Of a stretch of DNA of 64,000 nt, positions 51,916-61,646 are shown piece after piece. The DNA is from Sphingomonas sp. CCH21-G11 (lineage in GTDB: Bacteria > Pseudomonadota > Alphaproteobacteria > Sphingomonadales > Sphingomonadaceae). The notes under the pieces were generated by a model, which was not told the origin of the DNA, ran no database searches, and worked only from the letters and a program-made list of their open reading frames with translations. The first letter of the stretch is position 1, and each line of letters begins with the position of its first letter. A program made the position numbers and the translations under genes. The stretch lies in NCBI RefSeq assembly GCF_001555965.1, contig NZ_LSHX01000054.1, positions 96,548-160,547 of the forward strand, written 5' to 3'.

Positions 51916-52818
51916 ATGGACGATCTCGACATCGCCGATCTGGCGGCGTTCGCACTGGTGAGCGAGCAGCGCAGCTTTCGCGGCGCGGCGGCGCTGCGCG
52001 GCGTGTCCGCCTCGACGATGAGCGCGGCGGTGCGGCGGCTGGAAGCGCGGCTGGGGGTACGCCTGCTCACCCGTACCACCCGCAGCGTTGCCCCGACCGA
52101 GGCCGGGGCCGAGCTGCTGGCCGGGTTGAAGCCGGCGCTGGCGGAGGTTGCGCGGGTGATCGACGGGGTCAACCGCCATCGCGACACGCCGCGCGGATTG
52201 CTTCGCCTCAACGTGCCGGGTGTCGTCGCCGATCTGATCCTGCCATCGCTGCTGACCCGCTTTCTTGCCCGTTATCCCGACATCCGGGTCGAGGTGATCG
52301 CCGACGACAATTTCGTCGATGTGCTGGGCAGCGGCTTCGACGCGGGCGTGCGCTATGACGAGCGGCTGGAGCAGGACATGATCGCGGTGCCGATCGGGCC
52401 GCGAACCGATCGCTATATGGTTGCGGGGTCGCCCGACTATCTGGCGCGCCACGGCGTGCCGCTGCATCCGTCCGATCTCGTCCGGCATCAGGCGGTGCGC
52501 TATCGCTTCGCCAGCGGCCGCCTGTCCGAATGGGAATTCGAGCGTGCCGGCCAGCTGCTCAAGGTCGAACCGGTGACGCGTTTCGTCGGATCGCGCACGC
52601 CGTTGCTCGTCGCAGCGGCGGAGGCGGGGCTGGGGCTGATCGGCACCTTTGAGGGTTATCTCCAGCCCTCGGTCGATGCCGGGCGGCTGGTGCCGGTGCT
52701 GGAGGACTGGTCGACGCCGTTTCCGGGGCCGTTTCTTTATTTCGCCGAGCGCCGGCTGATGCCGACGCCGCTCAGGGCATTTGTCGACTTTCTGCGCCGC
52801 GAGGCGGCGGGGGCATAA
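51916..52818 (+). CDS. LysR family transcriptional regulator
   Basis: This 300-residue protein has an N-terminal winged helix-turn-helix at about residues 4-62 (DLAAFALVSEQRSFRGAAALRGVSASTM) and the effector-binding domain behind. It belongs to the CrgA/DsdC-like branch (RLNVPGVVADLILPSLLTRF). The 96-base gap to the divergent aldo/keto reductase gene should hold its binding site. It is followed by a strong terminator. Confidence 0.93.
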   Translation: MDDLDIADLAAFALVSEQRSFRGAAALRGVSASTMSAAVRRLEARLGVRLLTRTTRSVAPTEAGAELLAGLKPALAEVARVIDGVNRHRDTPRGLLRLNVPGVVADLILPSLLTRFLARYPDIRVEVIADDNFVDVLGSGFDAGVRYDERLEQDMIAVPIGPRTDRYMVAGSPDYLARHGVPLHPSDLVRHQAVRYRFASGRLSEWEFERAGQLLKVEPVTRFVGSRTPLLVAAAEAGLGLIGTFEGYLQPSVDAGRLVPVLEDWSTPFPGPFLYFAERRLMPTPLRAFVDFLRREAAGA

Positions 52819-52821
52819 GAG

Positions 52822-52849
52822 AAGGGCCGGGGATTGCGCCCCGGCCCTT
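52822..52849 (+). terminator. Rho-independent terminator after lysR
   Basis: AAGGGCCGGGG (52822-52832) pairs perfectly with CCCCGGCCCTT (52839-52849), loop of six bases, followed by TTTCCTGTTT-like sequence. It may work for both strands because groEL converges from the right. Confidence 0.88.
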
Positions 52850-52871
52850 TCCTGTTTGGTGCTGGATGGCC

Positions 52872-52969
52872 GGCATGGCCTTCGCCATGCCGTCGGTCGG
52901 GGTCGCACGGGCGACCCCGCCGTCCGGCCTGACGCGGTTGGGGCTGGACGCAGCCAGCCCCGCGTCAGG
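52872..52969 (-). terminator. Three tandem hairpins downstream of groEL
   Basis: GGCATGGC-CTTC-GCCATGCC (52872-52891), CGGGGTCGC-ACGG-GCGACCCCG (52898-52919) and a long stem CCTGACGC/GGGGCTGG with CCAGCCCC/GCGTCAGG (52928-52969) follow each other directly. The last begins one base beyond the groEL stop codon. None has a clear U-run, so they may protect the groEL 3' end as well as stop transcription. Confidence 0.7.
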
Positions 52970-52970
52970 C

Positions 52971-54617
<1,647 letters not shown>

Positions 54618-54667
54618 TCAAAAAATCAAAGTTGCGGAAGTTGCGGGGTATGGCCCGGGTTTTCGGC

Positions 54668-54955
54668 TCAGCCGACGATGCCCAGGATGTCGCTTTCCTT
54701 CATGATCAGCAGGTCTTCGCCATTGACCTTGACCTCGGTGCCGGACCACTTGCCGAACAGGATGCGGTCGCCGGCCTTGACGTCGAGCGGGGTCACCTTG
54801 CCCTCTTCCGACTTGGCGCCCGAACCGGCGGCGACGACTTCGCCTTCCTGCGGCTTTTCCTTGGCGGTGTCGGGAATAATGATCCCGCCGGCGGTCTTCT
54901 CTTCCGCTTCGACGCGGCGGACGAGCACGCGATCGTGCAACGGACGAAAGTTCAT
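54668..54955 (-). CDS. groES: Co-chaperonin GroES
   Basis: This 95-residue protein starts [25 protein letters not shown], which includes the mobile loop. It ends [15 protein letters not shown]. Seven copies cap the GroEL ring. It is the first gene of the groESL operon. Confidence 0.99.
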   Translation of the reverse strand: MNFRPLHDRVLVRRVEAEEKTAGGIIIPDTAKEKPQEGEVVAAGSGAKSEEGKVTPLDVKAGDRILFGKWSGTEVKVNGEDLLIMKESDILGIVG

Positions 54956-54988
54956 GCGAACATTCCTTTCTGAATGTGAAATGCGGGT

Positions 54989-55015
54989 TTAGCACTCACC
55001 ACCGGCGAGTGCTAA
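54989..55015 (-). promoter_or_regulatory. CIRCE operator of groESL (HrcA site)
   Basis: TTAGCACTC-N9-GAGTGCTAA is perfect in all 18 consensus positions. It lies 34 bases before the groES ATG, just downstream of the promoter, so HrcA bound here would block transcription under non-stress conditions. Confidence 0.98.
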
Positions 55016-55023
55016 CGAACGGG

Positions 55024-55052
55024 CATATGTGATCGCCCGCGTGAGTCGTCAA
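55024..55052 (-). promoter_or_regulatory. Promoter of groESL
   Basis: On the minus strand TTGACG (55052-55047) and CATATG (55029-55024) are separated by 17 bases, a good vegetative promoter. The CIRCE starts eight bases after the -10 box. The -35 box overlaps the last codons of the upstream MATE gene. Confidence 0.8.
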
Positions 55053-56491
55053 GCCGCGCCGATGGCTATTTCGTCGGTCGGCGCGGCAAGGTTACCCGGC
55101 AGCAGGCCGAGCCGTGCGCGTGCGCGCCAACGCCAGATCAACAATAGCGCGACCGCCAGCAGCCCCACTGCGAGACCCGTCCAGACGCCGACCCCTTCCC
55201 AGCCCAGGCCAAAGCCCAGCAGGATCGCGGTGCCGAACCCGGCGATCCAGTAGCCCGACGCCGCGATCAGCATCGGCACCCGCGTGTCCTGGAGCCCGCG
55301 CAGCACCCCGGCCGCGACCGCCTGTGCGCCATCGGCGAGCTGGAACATCGCCGCGATCGCCAGATACTGGACCGCCAGCGCGATGACGGTCGCGTTCGCG
55401 CGATCGCCGGTGTCGATGTAGATGCCGATGATCCACATCGGCGCCAGCCACATCGTGACGGCGGTCAGCGCCATGAAACCGATGCCGAGCGCATAGGCGG
55501 CCAGTCCCGCGCGGGCGATCCAGCGCGCATCGCCCGCGCCATAGCCCATGCCCACCCGGATCGTCGCCGCCTGGGCGACGCCGAACGGCACCTGGAAAGC
55601 GAAGGCGGCGATGTTGAGCGCGATGGCGTGGGCTGCGACCTCCGCCACGCCGAACAGCCCCATCAGGAAGGCCGCGCCGCCGAACAGCGCGCCTTCGAAC
55701 GTCATCGTCAGCGCGATCGGCAGGCCCAGTCTGACGAGTTCCGCCAGTCGCGACCATTCGCTGCGCCACCACCGCCCGAACAGGCGATAGCGCCGCAATC
55801 GGGGATCGGCCGTCAGGATGACGGCATAGGCGAGCATCATCGCGATCGTGGTGATGACGCTGGCGAGCGCCGACCCCTCCAGCCCGAGCGCCGGAAAACC
55901 GAGATTGCCAAAGACGAGCGTCCAGTTCGCGAACAGGCTGATCGCCAGGCCGAGCATCGCGACGACCATCACCCAGCCCTGGCGCCCCAGCGCCGACGCG
56001 GTGATCCGCATCACGCCCGCCGCGGTCGACGGGATGAGCGCGACGAGCAGAATGTCCAGGAACGCGCCCGAACGCCGCGCCACCGCCGGGTCCTGTCCCA
56101 GCGCGAGCAGGATGGATTCGCCGAACAGCATCAGCGCGATCATCGGCAGCGCAGCGAGCACCGTCAGCCACAATCCCATCCGGAAGCTGCGCCGCACCTC
56201 GCGCACCGCATGGCGGCGCGCGCCGAGTTCGGCGGCGATGATCGGCGCGACCGCGCTGGTCAGTCCGGCAAGTGCAAACGCGATCGTGCCATAGAAATAG
56301 ACGCCGAGCGTCGCGGCGGCGAATTCAACGGTGCCCAATCGCGCGACGAAGATCACGTCAACTGCATAGACTGCAACCTGAAGCAGATTGGCCGCGACCA
56401 GCGGCGAGGCGAGCCGCAGCAGCGCGGCGAATTCGGCGCGCTGGCTGGCCGGCGGTGCCCCGGTCGGCAAGGTGAGGCTGGCGGCGTGCAT
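55049..56491 (-). CDS. MATE family efflux transporter
   Basis: This protein of about 480 residues has twelve predicted helices in two similar halves (LLRLASPLVAANLLQVAVYAVDVIFVARLG; LAELVRLGLPIALTMTFEGALF). It is of the NorM-like type. It exports cationic compounds against Na+ or H+. Two starts are possible: ATG 56491 (MHAASLTLPTG) and ATG 56539 (MRSVAFGAPFG), the latter with a TTGGGGTG stretch before it. The gene is upstream of groES but ends before its promoter. Confidence 0.9.
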   Translation of the reverse strand: MHAASLTLPTGAPPASQRAEFAALLRLASPLVAANLLQVAVYAVDVIFVARLGTVEFAAATLGVYFYGTIAFALAGLTSAVAPIIAAELGARRHAVREVRRSFRMGLWLTVLAALPMIALMLFGESILLALGQDPAVARRSGAFLDILLVALIPSTAAGVMRITASALGRQGWVMVVAMLGLAISLFANWTLVFGNLGFPALGLEGSALASVITTIAMMLAYAVILTADPRLRRYRLFGRWWRSEWSRLAELVRLGLPIALTMTFEGALFGGAAFLMGLFGVAEVAAHAIALNIAAFAFQVPFGVAQAATIRVGMGYGAGDARWIARAGLAAYALGIGFMALTAVTMWLAPMWIIGIYIDTGDRANATVIALAVQYLAIAAMFQLADGAQAVAAGVLRGLQDTRVPMLIAASGYWIAGFGTAILLGFGLGWEGVGVWTGLAVGLLAVALLLIWRWRARARLGLLPGNLAAPTDEIAIGAA

Positions 56492-56631
56492 GGCCGGCGC
56501 GGCGTGACCGAAAGGCGCGCCAAAAGCAACCGATCGCATCAGACACCCCAACGGGCGTATTGCCCCCATATCACACAAGCCGCTATCAGGGGCGGCGAGC
56601 ACGCGGTTGGGCGGCGCAGGAGATCGAAGAC

Positions 56632-58518
56632 GTGAAATTGGTTCGGGGCGCCTGGAAACTGCTGGTCGGGATCAAGGACGGGCTTGTCCTGTTGTTCATG
56701 CTGCTGTTTTTCGGGCTGCTGTTCGCGGCATTGTCGGCCCGCCCCAATCCCGCGGCAATCACCGACGGCGCGCTGGTGATGGACCTGAGCGGTACCGTCG
56801 TCGAACAGCCCGACGAGGTCGATCCCTTTGCCGCGCTGGGCGGCGGCGAAGTGCTGACCCAGCACCGGCTGCGCGATCTGGTCCGCGCACTCGACAAGGC
56901 GAAGGACGATGGCCGGGTCAAGGCGGTCGTCCTCGACCTCGACCGTTTTCTCGGCGGTTATCCCGCCACGGTCGGCACGCTGGGCGAGGCGATCGGCCGG
57001 GTGCGCGCCAGCGGCAAGCCCGTGCTTGCCTTTGCGACCGCCTATTCGGACTCCAGCTATGCGCTCGCCGCGCATGCCAGCGAAATCTGGGTCGATCCAT
57101 TCGGCGGCGCGCTGTTTGCCGGGCCGGGCGGGTCGCGCCTCTATTACAAGGGGCTGCTCGACCGGCTGGGCGTCAACGCCCATGTCTACCGCGTCGGCAC
57201 CTACAAGTCGGCGGTCGAGCCCTATGTGCTGAACGAAGCGTCGCCGGCGGCGAAGCAAGCCGACACCGCGCTGTACGGCGCGCTGTTCGGCCAATGGGTC
57301 GAGATGGTGAAGAAGGCCCGGCCGAAGGCCGACCTGGCGCGCTATGTCGCGCAGCCCGACACTGCCGTACTCGCTGCCGACGGCGATATCGCCAAGGCCA
57401 ATCTGGCCGCCGGGATCGTCGACCAGCTCGGCGACCGGCTGGCGTTCGGCAAGCGCGTCGCGGCGATTGCGGGCGCATCGACGAAGAAGGGCGCGCTGCC
57501 CGGCAGCTATCGCGAGATCCGGCTGAAGAACTGGATCGCCGCCAATCCGGCGCCGACCACGGGCGATGCGATCGGCGTCATCACCATTGCCGGCGAAATC
57601 GTCGGGGGTGAGAGCGGGCAGGGCACGGCCGGCGGCGACACCGTCAGCCAGCTGCTGCTCAAGGGGCTCGCCGAAAAGAAGCTCAAGGCATTGGTCGTGC
57701 GCGTCGATTCGCCCGGCGGATCGGTGCTCGCGTCCGAACAGATGCGCCAGGCGATCCTGGAGGCCAAGCGTCGAGGCCTGCCGGTCGTCGTGTCGATGGG
57801 CGGGCTGGCGGCGAGCGGCGGCTATTGGGTGTCGACGCCCGGCGACGTGATCTTTGCCGAACCCAACACGATCACCGGATCGATCGGGATTTTCGGCGTG
57901 CTGCCGACCTTTGAAGGGACGCTCGCCAAGATCGGCGTCAATGCCGACGGCGTGCAGACGACGCCGCTCACCGGCCAGCCCGACGTGCTCGACGGGACCA
58001 ACGCGACGATCGATCGCATCCTGCAATCCTCGATCGAGCAGGGCTATCGCCGGTTCGTCGGCCTAGTCGCGCAGTCGCGCAAGCTGCCGGTCGAGCGGGT
58101 CGATGAAATCGGCCAGGGCCGGGTATGGGATGGCGGCACCGCACGCCAGTTGAAGCTGGTCGACCGCTTCGGCGGCATCGACGATGCGATCGCCGAGGCC
58201 GCCCGCCGCGCCAAGCTGGACCCGGCCAAGGTCCACGCGCTCTATCTGGAAAAGGAACCCGGCTGGGAGGCGCAGTTTGCCGAACTGCTCGCGCGCGACG
58301 ACGACGAGAAGACCGACGAGACCGAAACCGACCTGATGTCGCGGCTGGCCGCCGAACGCCGCGCGGTGTTCGCGCGCGCGCTCGGCGACATGCGCGGCCT
58401 GCTCAACGCGCGCGGCGCGGTGCAGGCGCGCTGCCTGGAATGCGCGGCGCTGGCGCCTGCGGTTCCGCGTGCCGAGGACCGGGCGCTGGCGCGCATGATC
58501 ATCGAAAAGGGCCTGTAA
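56632..58518 (+). CDS. sppA: Signal peptide peptidase SppA (67K type)
   Basis: This protein of about 628 residues starts at GTG 56632 behind AGGAGAT. One N-terminal membrane helix (GLVLLFMLLFFGLLFAAL) is followed by two serine-peptidase-like domains. The catalytic Lys is in GTYKSAVEP near residue 193 and the catalytic Ser in MGGLAASGGYW near 395, the positions of the E. coli dyad. It cuts leftover signal peptides in the inner membrane. Its stop overlaps the acetyltransferase start (TAATG). Confidence 0.95.
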   Translation: MKLVRGAWKLLVGIKDGLVLLFMLLFFGLLFAALSARPNPAAITDGALVMDLSGTVVEQPDEVDPFAALGGGEVLTQHRLRDLVRALDKAKDDGRVKAVVLDLDRFLGGYPATVGTLGEAIGRVRASGKPVLAFATAYSDSSYALAAHASEIWVDPFGGALFAGPGGSRLYYKGLLDRLGVNAHVYRVGTYKSAVEPYVLNEASPAAKQADTALYGALFGQWVEMVKKARPKADLARYVAQPDTAVLAADGDIAKANLAAGIVDQLGDRLAFGKRVAAIAGASTKKGALPGSYREIRLKNWIAANPAPTTGDAIGVITIAGEIVGGESGQGTAGGDTVSQLLLKGLAEKKLKALVVRVDSPGGSVLASEQMRQAILEAKRRGLPVVVSMGGLAASGGYWVSTPGDVIFAEPNTITGSIGIFGVLPTFEGTLAKIGVNADGVQTTPLTGQPDVLDGTNATIDRILQSSIEQGYRRFVGLVAQSRKLPVERVDEIGQGRVWDGGTARQLKLVDRFGGIDDAIAEAARRAKLDPAKVHALYLEKEPGWEAQFAELLARDDDEKTDETETDLMSRLAAERRAVFARALGDMRGLLNARGAVQARCLECAALAPAVPRAEDRALARMIIEKGL

Positions 58519-59081
58519 TGCTCGACATTCGCGTCGCGACGCCCGCCGATGCCGCGGCGATCGCGGGCATCTACGCCCCGTTCGTGCTGGGCGGACATGT
58601 GTCGTTCGAAACCCAGCCGCCCGATGCCGACACGATGCGCCAGCGCATGACGGTGAGCGAGGGCTTCTATCCGTGGCTGGTCGTGACCCATGGCGACGGC
58701 GCGGAAAGCAATATCGTGGGCTATGCCTTTGCCTGCCGGTTCCGCGACCGTCCGGCCTATCGCTACATCGTCGAGACGTCGATCTACGTGCTCGGCGACC
58801 ATCAGAGGCGCGGGGCCGGCCGCATCCTGTTCGAAGCGCTGATCGACACGTTGCGGGCGCAGGGCTTTACCCAGGCGGTGGCGGTGCTGTCGCTGCCCAA
58901 TGATTCGGCGATCACGCTGCACGAATCGGTCGGCTATCGCCGCGCGGGCGTGATCCGCGAAATCGGCTTCAAGCTGGGCCAGTGGATCGATGTCGGCTTT
59001 TGGCAGCGCGAACTGAACGACGCGACGATCCCACCGGTCGAGCCACAGCCGTTTCGCGAGGTCGGGCTGGTCCGCGCCTGA
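58518..59081 (+). CDS. GNAT acetyltransferase (phosphinothricin acetyltransferase-like)
   Basis: This 187-residue protein has the GNAT acetyl-CoA loop near HQRRGAGRILFEAL (residues 95-108). The family features of the PAT/methionine sulfoximine group follow: IAGIYAPFVLGGHVSFETQPP, GYAFACRFRDRPAYRYIVE, and LHESVGYRRAGVIREIGFKLGQW. It probably acetylates an amino-acid-like amine. Translation is coupled to sppA. Confidence 0.9.
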   Translation: MLDIRVATPADAAAIAGIYAPFVLGGHVSFETQPPDADTMRQRMTVSEGFYPWLVVTHGDGAESNIVGYAFACRFRDRPAYRYIVETSIYVLGDHQRRGAGRILFEALIDTLRAQGFTQAVAVLSLPNDSAITLHESVGYRRAGVIREIGFKLGQWIDVGFWQRELNDATIPPVEPQPFREVGLVRA

Positions 59082-59104
59082 TCGACTGGCGTAGGAGAGA
59101 CGTC

Positions 59105-59806
59105 GTGCCTCGCGCCCGTCTTATGAGTCACCGCCTGTGTACCGCCGCTGCATGTGTCGGTGCCTTCGGCATCGCCAGCCCGGTCCTGGCGGACGACGAC
59201 GGCCAGCTGTGGACCACGGTGCTGGCTCAGGGGCCGGTGCGCGGCGACCTGTTTCTGTGGCTGGAGGCTCAGGGGCGGCTGACCGATGATTTTGGCGGCG
59301 GCAGCCAGATCATCGTGCGCCCCGGCATCGGCACCCGGATCGCGCCCGATGCCCATGCGATCGCCGGCTATGCCTATATCCGCACCGATCCCGAGGGCGG
59401 ACGTGTGAGCAACGAGCACCGGTTGTGGCAGCAGATCCAGTTCGCGGCGTTGCGCGGCGCGGACGGATCGGTGCGGCTGTTGTCGCGCAGCCGGCTGGAA
59501 CAGCGGATGCGGGAAGGCGCGGATCGCACGGGATGGCGGTTTCGCCAGCTAATCCGCGGCCAGATCCCGCTGGCAGCCGGCCGTCCGACCTTTGCGGTCG
59601 TGCAGGCGGAGGGCTTCGTCAATCTGAACGCGACCGATTGGGGCGTGCGCGACGGCATCGACCAGCTGCGCGGCTTTGCCGGCGTCAACTTCCCGCTGTC
59701 GCCGCGCCTGCGGGTTGAGCCGGGCTATCTGATCCAGCACGTGTTCCGGCCCGGGCGCGACCGGACCAACCATGTCATCAGCGCGACGTTGCTCGTTCGG
59801 CTCTGA
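59105..59806 (+). CDS. DUF2490 family outer-membrane-like protein
   Basis: This 233-residue protein has a signal peptide ending at SPVLA. It then has a beta-strand-rich barrel-like body (LWTTVLAQGPVRGDLFLWLEAQGRL, PGIGTRIAPDAHAIAGYAYI, LRVEPGYLIQHVF) that ends ISATLLVRL. DUF2490 members are predicted outer-membrane barrels of unknown function. GTG 59105 was chosen because an AGGAGAG site stands seven bases before; ATG 59123 is the alternative. It abuts the TRIC gene end to end. Confidence 0.85.
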   Translation: MPRARLMSHRLCTAAACVGAFGIASPVLADDDGQLWTTVLAQGPVRGDLFLWLEAQGRLTDDFGGGSQIIVRPGIGTRIAPDAHAIAGYAYIRTDPEGGRVSNEHRLWQQIQFAALRGADGSVRLLSRSRLEQRMREGADRTGWRFRQLIRGQIPLAAGRPTFAVVQAEGFVNLNATDWGVRDGIDQLRGFAGVNFPLSPRLRVEPGYLIQHVFRPGRDRTNHVISATLLVRL

Positions 59807-60436
59807 TCAGCGCTTGCCGCGATAGGCGGGCAGGCGCAGGCGATAGCGGATCGCCGCACCGCGCAGGGCGAACCCCGCCAGCGCGGCGACCGGCGCGGCC
59901 AGCGCCCCCGGCGCGCCGAGCGCGCTCAGCCCGACGAACAACGCGGACGCAAGCGCGGCGGCGGTCACATAGAGTTCCGGGCGCATCAGGATCGACGGCT
60001 GGCCGGCCAGCACGTCGCGGATGATCCCGCCGACGCATGCGGTGATGACCCCCATCAGCATCGCGGGAACCGGCGGTACCCCCATGCCCAGCGATTTCGC
60101 TGCGCCGAAGACCGCATAGGCGGCAAGGCCAAAGGCATCGAGCCAGTCGAGCACCTGGCCCGCCCACCAGCGTTCGGGCGTCACCCAGATGAGCAGCGCG
60201 ACGCCCAGGCAGATCGCGGCAATCGCCGGATCCTGCACCCAGAACACCGGCGCACCGATCAACAGGTCGCGCACCGTGCCGCCGCCGACCCCGGTGACGA
60301 GGGCAAAGAAGCTGGCGGTGACCAGTGTCTGCCCCTGGCGCGCGGCGGCCAGCGCGCCGGTGGCGGCGAACATCGCGATCCCAAAGGCGTCGAGCCAGGG
60401 CAGGAAGGGCGCGATGGGCAGCTCGGTCGGGGTCAT
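59807..60436 (-). CDS. TRIC/UPF0126 family cation channel-like membrane protein
   Basis: This 209-residue membrane protein has seven predicted helices in two repeated halves of three. Glycine-rich motifs GVGGGTVRDLLIG near residue 49 and CVGGIIRDVLAGQPSIL near 135 mark the repeats. Prokaryotic TRIC proteins form trimeric monovalent-cation channels. The start MTPTELPIAPF fits the family. Confidence 0.92.
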   Translation of the reverse strand: MTPTELPIAPFLPWLDAFGIAMFAATGALAAARQGQTLVTASFFALVTGVGGGTVRDLLIGAPVFWVQDPAIAAICLGVALLIWVTPERWWAGQVLDWLDAFGLAAYAVFGAAKSLGMGVPPVPAMLMGVITACVGGIIRDVLAGQPSILMRPELYVTAAALASALFVGLSALGAPGALAAPVAALAGFALRGAAIRYRLRLPAYRGKR

Positions 60437-60526
60437 CGCCAGGGCTCTAGCCCGTTTCGCGCAACGCCGAAACGGACGTGCATCGCGTCAACCGTCGATT
60501 TACCGGGCGGGCGTATCCGCAACGCC

Positions 60527-60943
60527 ATGGCCGCTGCCGGGGACTTCCGCTTTCGTCGCAACGGGCGATCGCCGTTGGCGGGCATCGCGCTCGTCGCATC
60601 GCTGGGCGCGATCGCACTGACTGCGGCGACCCGCGCGCCGTGGTTCCTCTATTTGCCGATGGTGGCCGCCGCGGCCGAGGCGCTGCGCATGCTGATCGTC
60701 AACCCGGTGACGGGGATCGACATCGACGCGGCCGGGCTGGCCCTGATCGACCGCCGAAGCCGGCAGACGATCCGGCTGGCGACAATCGACCATGTGGCGT
60801 TGACCCGCTGGACCGACGGCGTCGACGTCACGCTGGTGCTGCGCGATGCGCGCCGGATCGCGGTGTCGAGCCGCCTGCTGCCCGAAAGCGCGGTGCTGCG
60901 CCGCGAGCTCGAACGCCGCGGCGTGCCGGTCAGGGCGGACTGA
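60527..60943 (+). CDS. Small membrane protein, unknown function (PH-like domain)
   Basis: This 138-residue protein has two adjacent membrane helices (LAGIALVASLGAIALTAA; WFLYLPMVAAAAEALRML) followed by a beta-rich cytoplasmic domain (GIDIDAAGLALIDRRSRQTIRLATIDHVAL), a bacterial PH-domain-like layout. No function can be given. Its stop overlaps the convergent PepSY gene by 14 bases. Confidence 0.65.
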   Translation: MAAAGDFRFRRNGRSPLAGIALVASLGAIALTAATRAPWFLYLPMVAAAAEALRMLIVNPVTGIDIDAAGLALIDRRSRQTIRLATIDHVALTRWTDGVDVTLVLRDARRIAVSSRLLPESAVLRRELERRGVPVRAD

Positions 60944-61646
60944 TCGGGCGCGGCGCCGCGCGCCGCCGCCGGAACATCAGCGCCGTGCCGAGCAGCGATC
61001 CGGCCAACCCCAGCGCGGCAAAACCGATCAGCAGCGGATGGCTCGAATTTTCGCGCCCCTGCAGGTCCATGATGTGCAGGCCCCACATCAGGTCGAACCA
61101 GCGCCACTGCGCGCTGCGGACCGCCAGCACCTCGCCGCTGTCCGCGTCGACATAGACATGGATGCCGTCGGCGAAGCGCACCCGCCATGCCGGCCGGGCG
61201 CGGCGAAGTTCGAGCGGCGCATCGCTGGCGGCAAAGCGCGTCACGTCCCGGACCAGCGCGGGTGCGCGCAGCGCCGCGATCGCGATCGCGCGCGCGTCGT
61301 CGCCAGCGACCCGTTGCAGGACTGTGCCGGTGCGCGGATCGACGGTGCGGAGCCCACCATCGGCAAAGCGCACGATCCAGACCGGCCGCCGATCGGCGCG
61401 CATGACCAGGTCGACCCGGGCCACGTCGCCGCCATCCATCCGTGGCGCGATCGGGCGCAGATCGGCGGGAAGCGCGGGCGGATCGCGGCGCAGATGCGCG
61501 CCGCGGACCTCGTCGATCGGTCGCGCGACCATGAACAGTCCGGTCGCGGTCCACAGGATCAGCGGAACGCCCGTCAGCCAGCCGAGCCGGACCAGCGCGC
61601 GAGTTGCCGCATGCTCGACCCCCCCGGCCCGTGCCGCCGAGATCAG
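60930..61646 (-). CDS. PepSY domain membrane protein, non-canonical start
   Basis: This protein of about 238 residues has a membrane helix near the N-terminus (WLTGVPLILWTATGLFMVARPI), two PepSY-like blocks (IHVYVDADSGEVLAVRS near the second) and a C-terminal helix (HPLLIGFAALGLAGSLLGTALMF). The layout matches PepSY-associated transmembrane proteins linked to iron uptake or thermolysin-like regulation. Between the lpd stop and the first helix no ATG, GTG or TTG exists in frame. A CTG overlaps the lpd stop as CTGA; a GTG at 61721 inside lpd is the only other option. The start is therefore uncertain. Confidence 0.65.
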   Translation of the reverse strand: MISAARAGGVEHAATRALVRLGWLTGVPLILWTATGLFMVARPIDEVRGAHLRRDPPALPADLRPIAPRMDGGDVARVDLVMRADRRPVWIVRFADGGLRTVDPRTGTVLQRVAGDDARAIAIAALRAPALVRDVTRFAASDAPLELRRARPAWRVRFADGIHVYVDADSGEVLAVRSAQWRWFDLMWGLHIMDLQGRENSSHPLLIGFAALGLAGSLLGTALMFRRRRAAPRPISPP

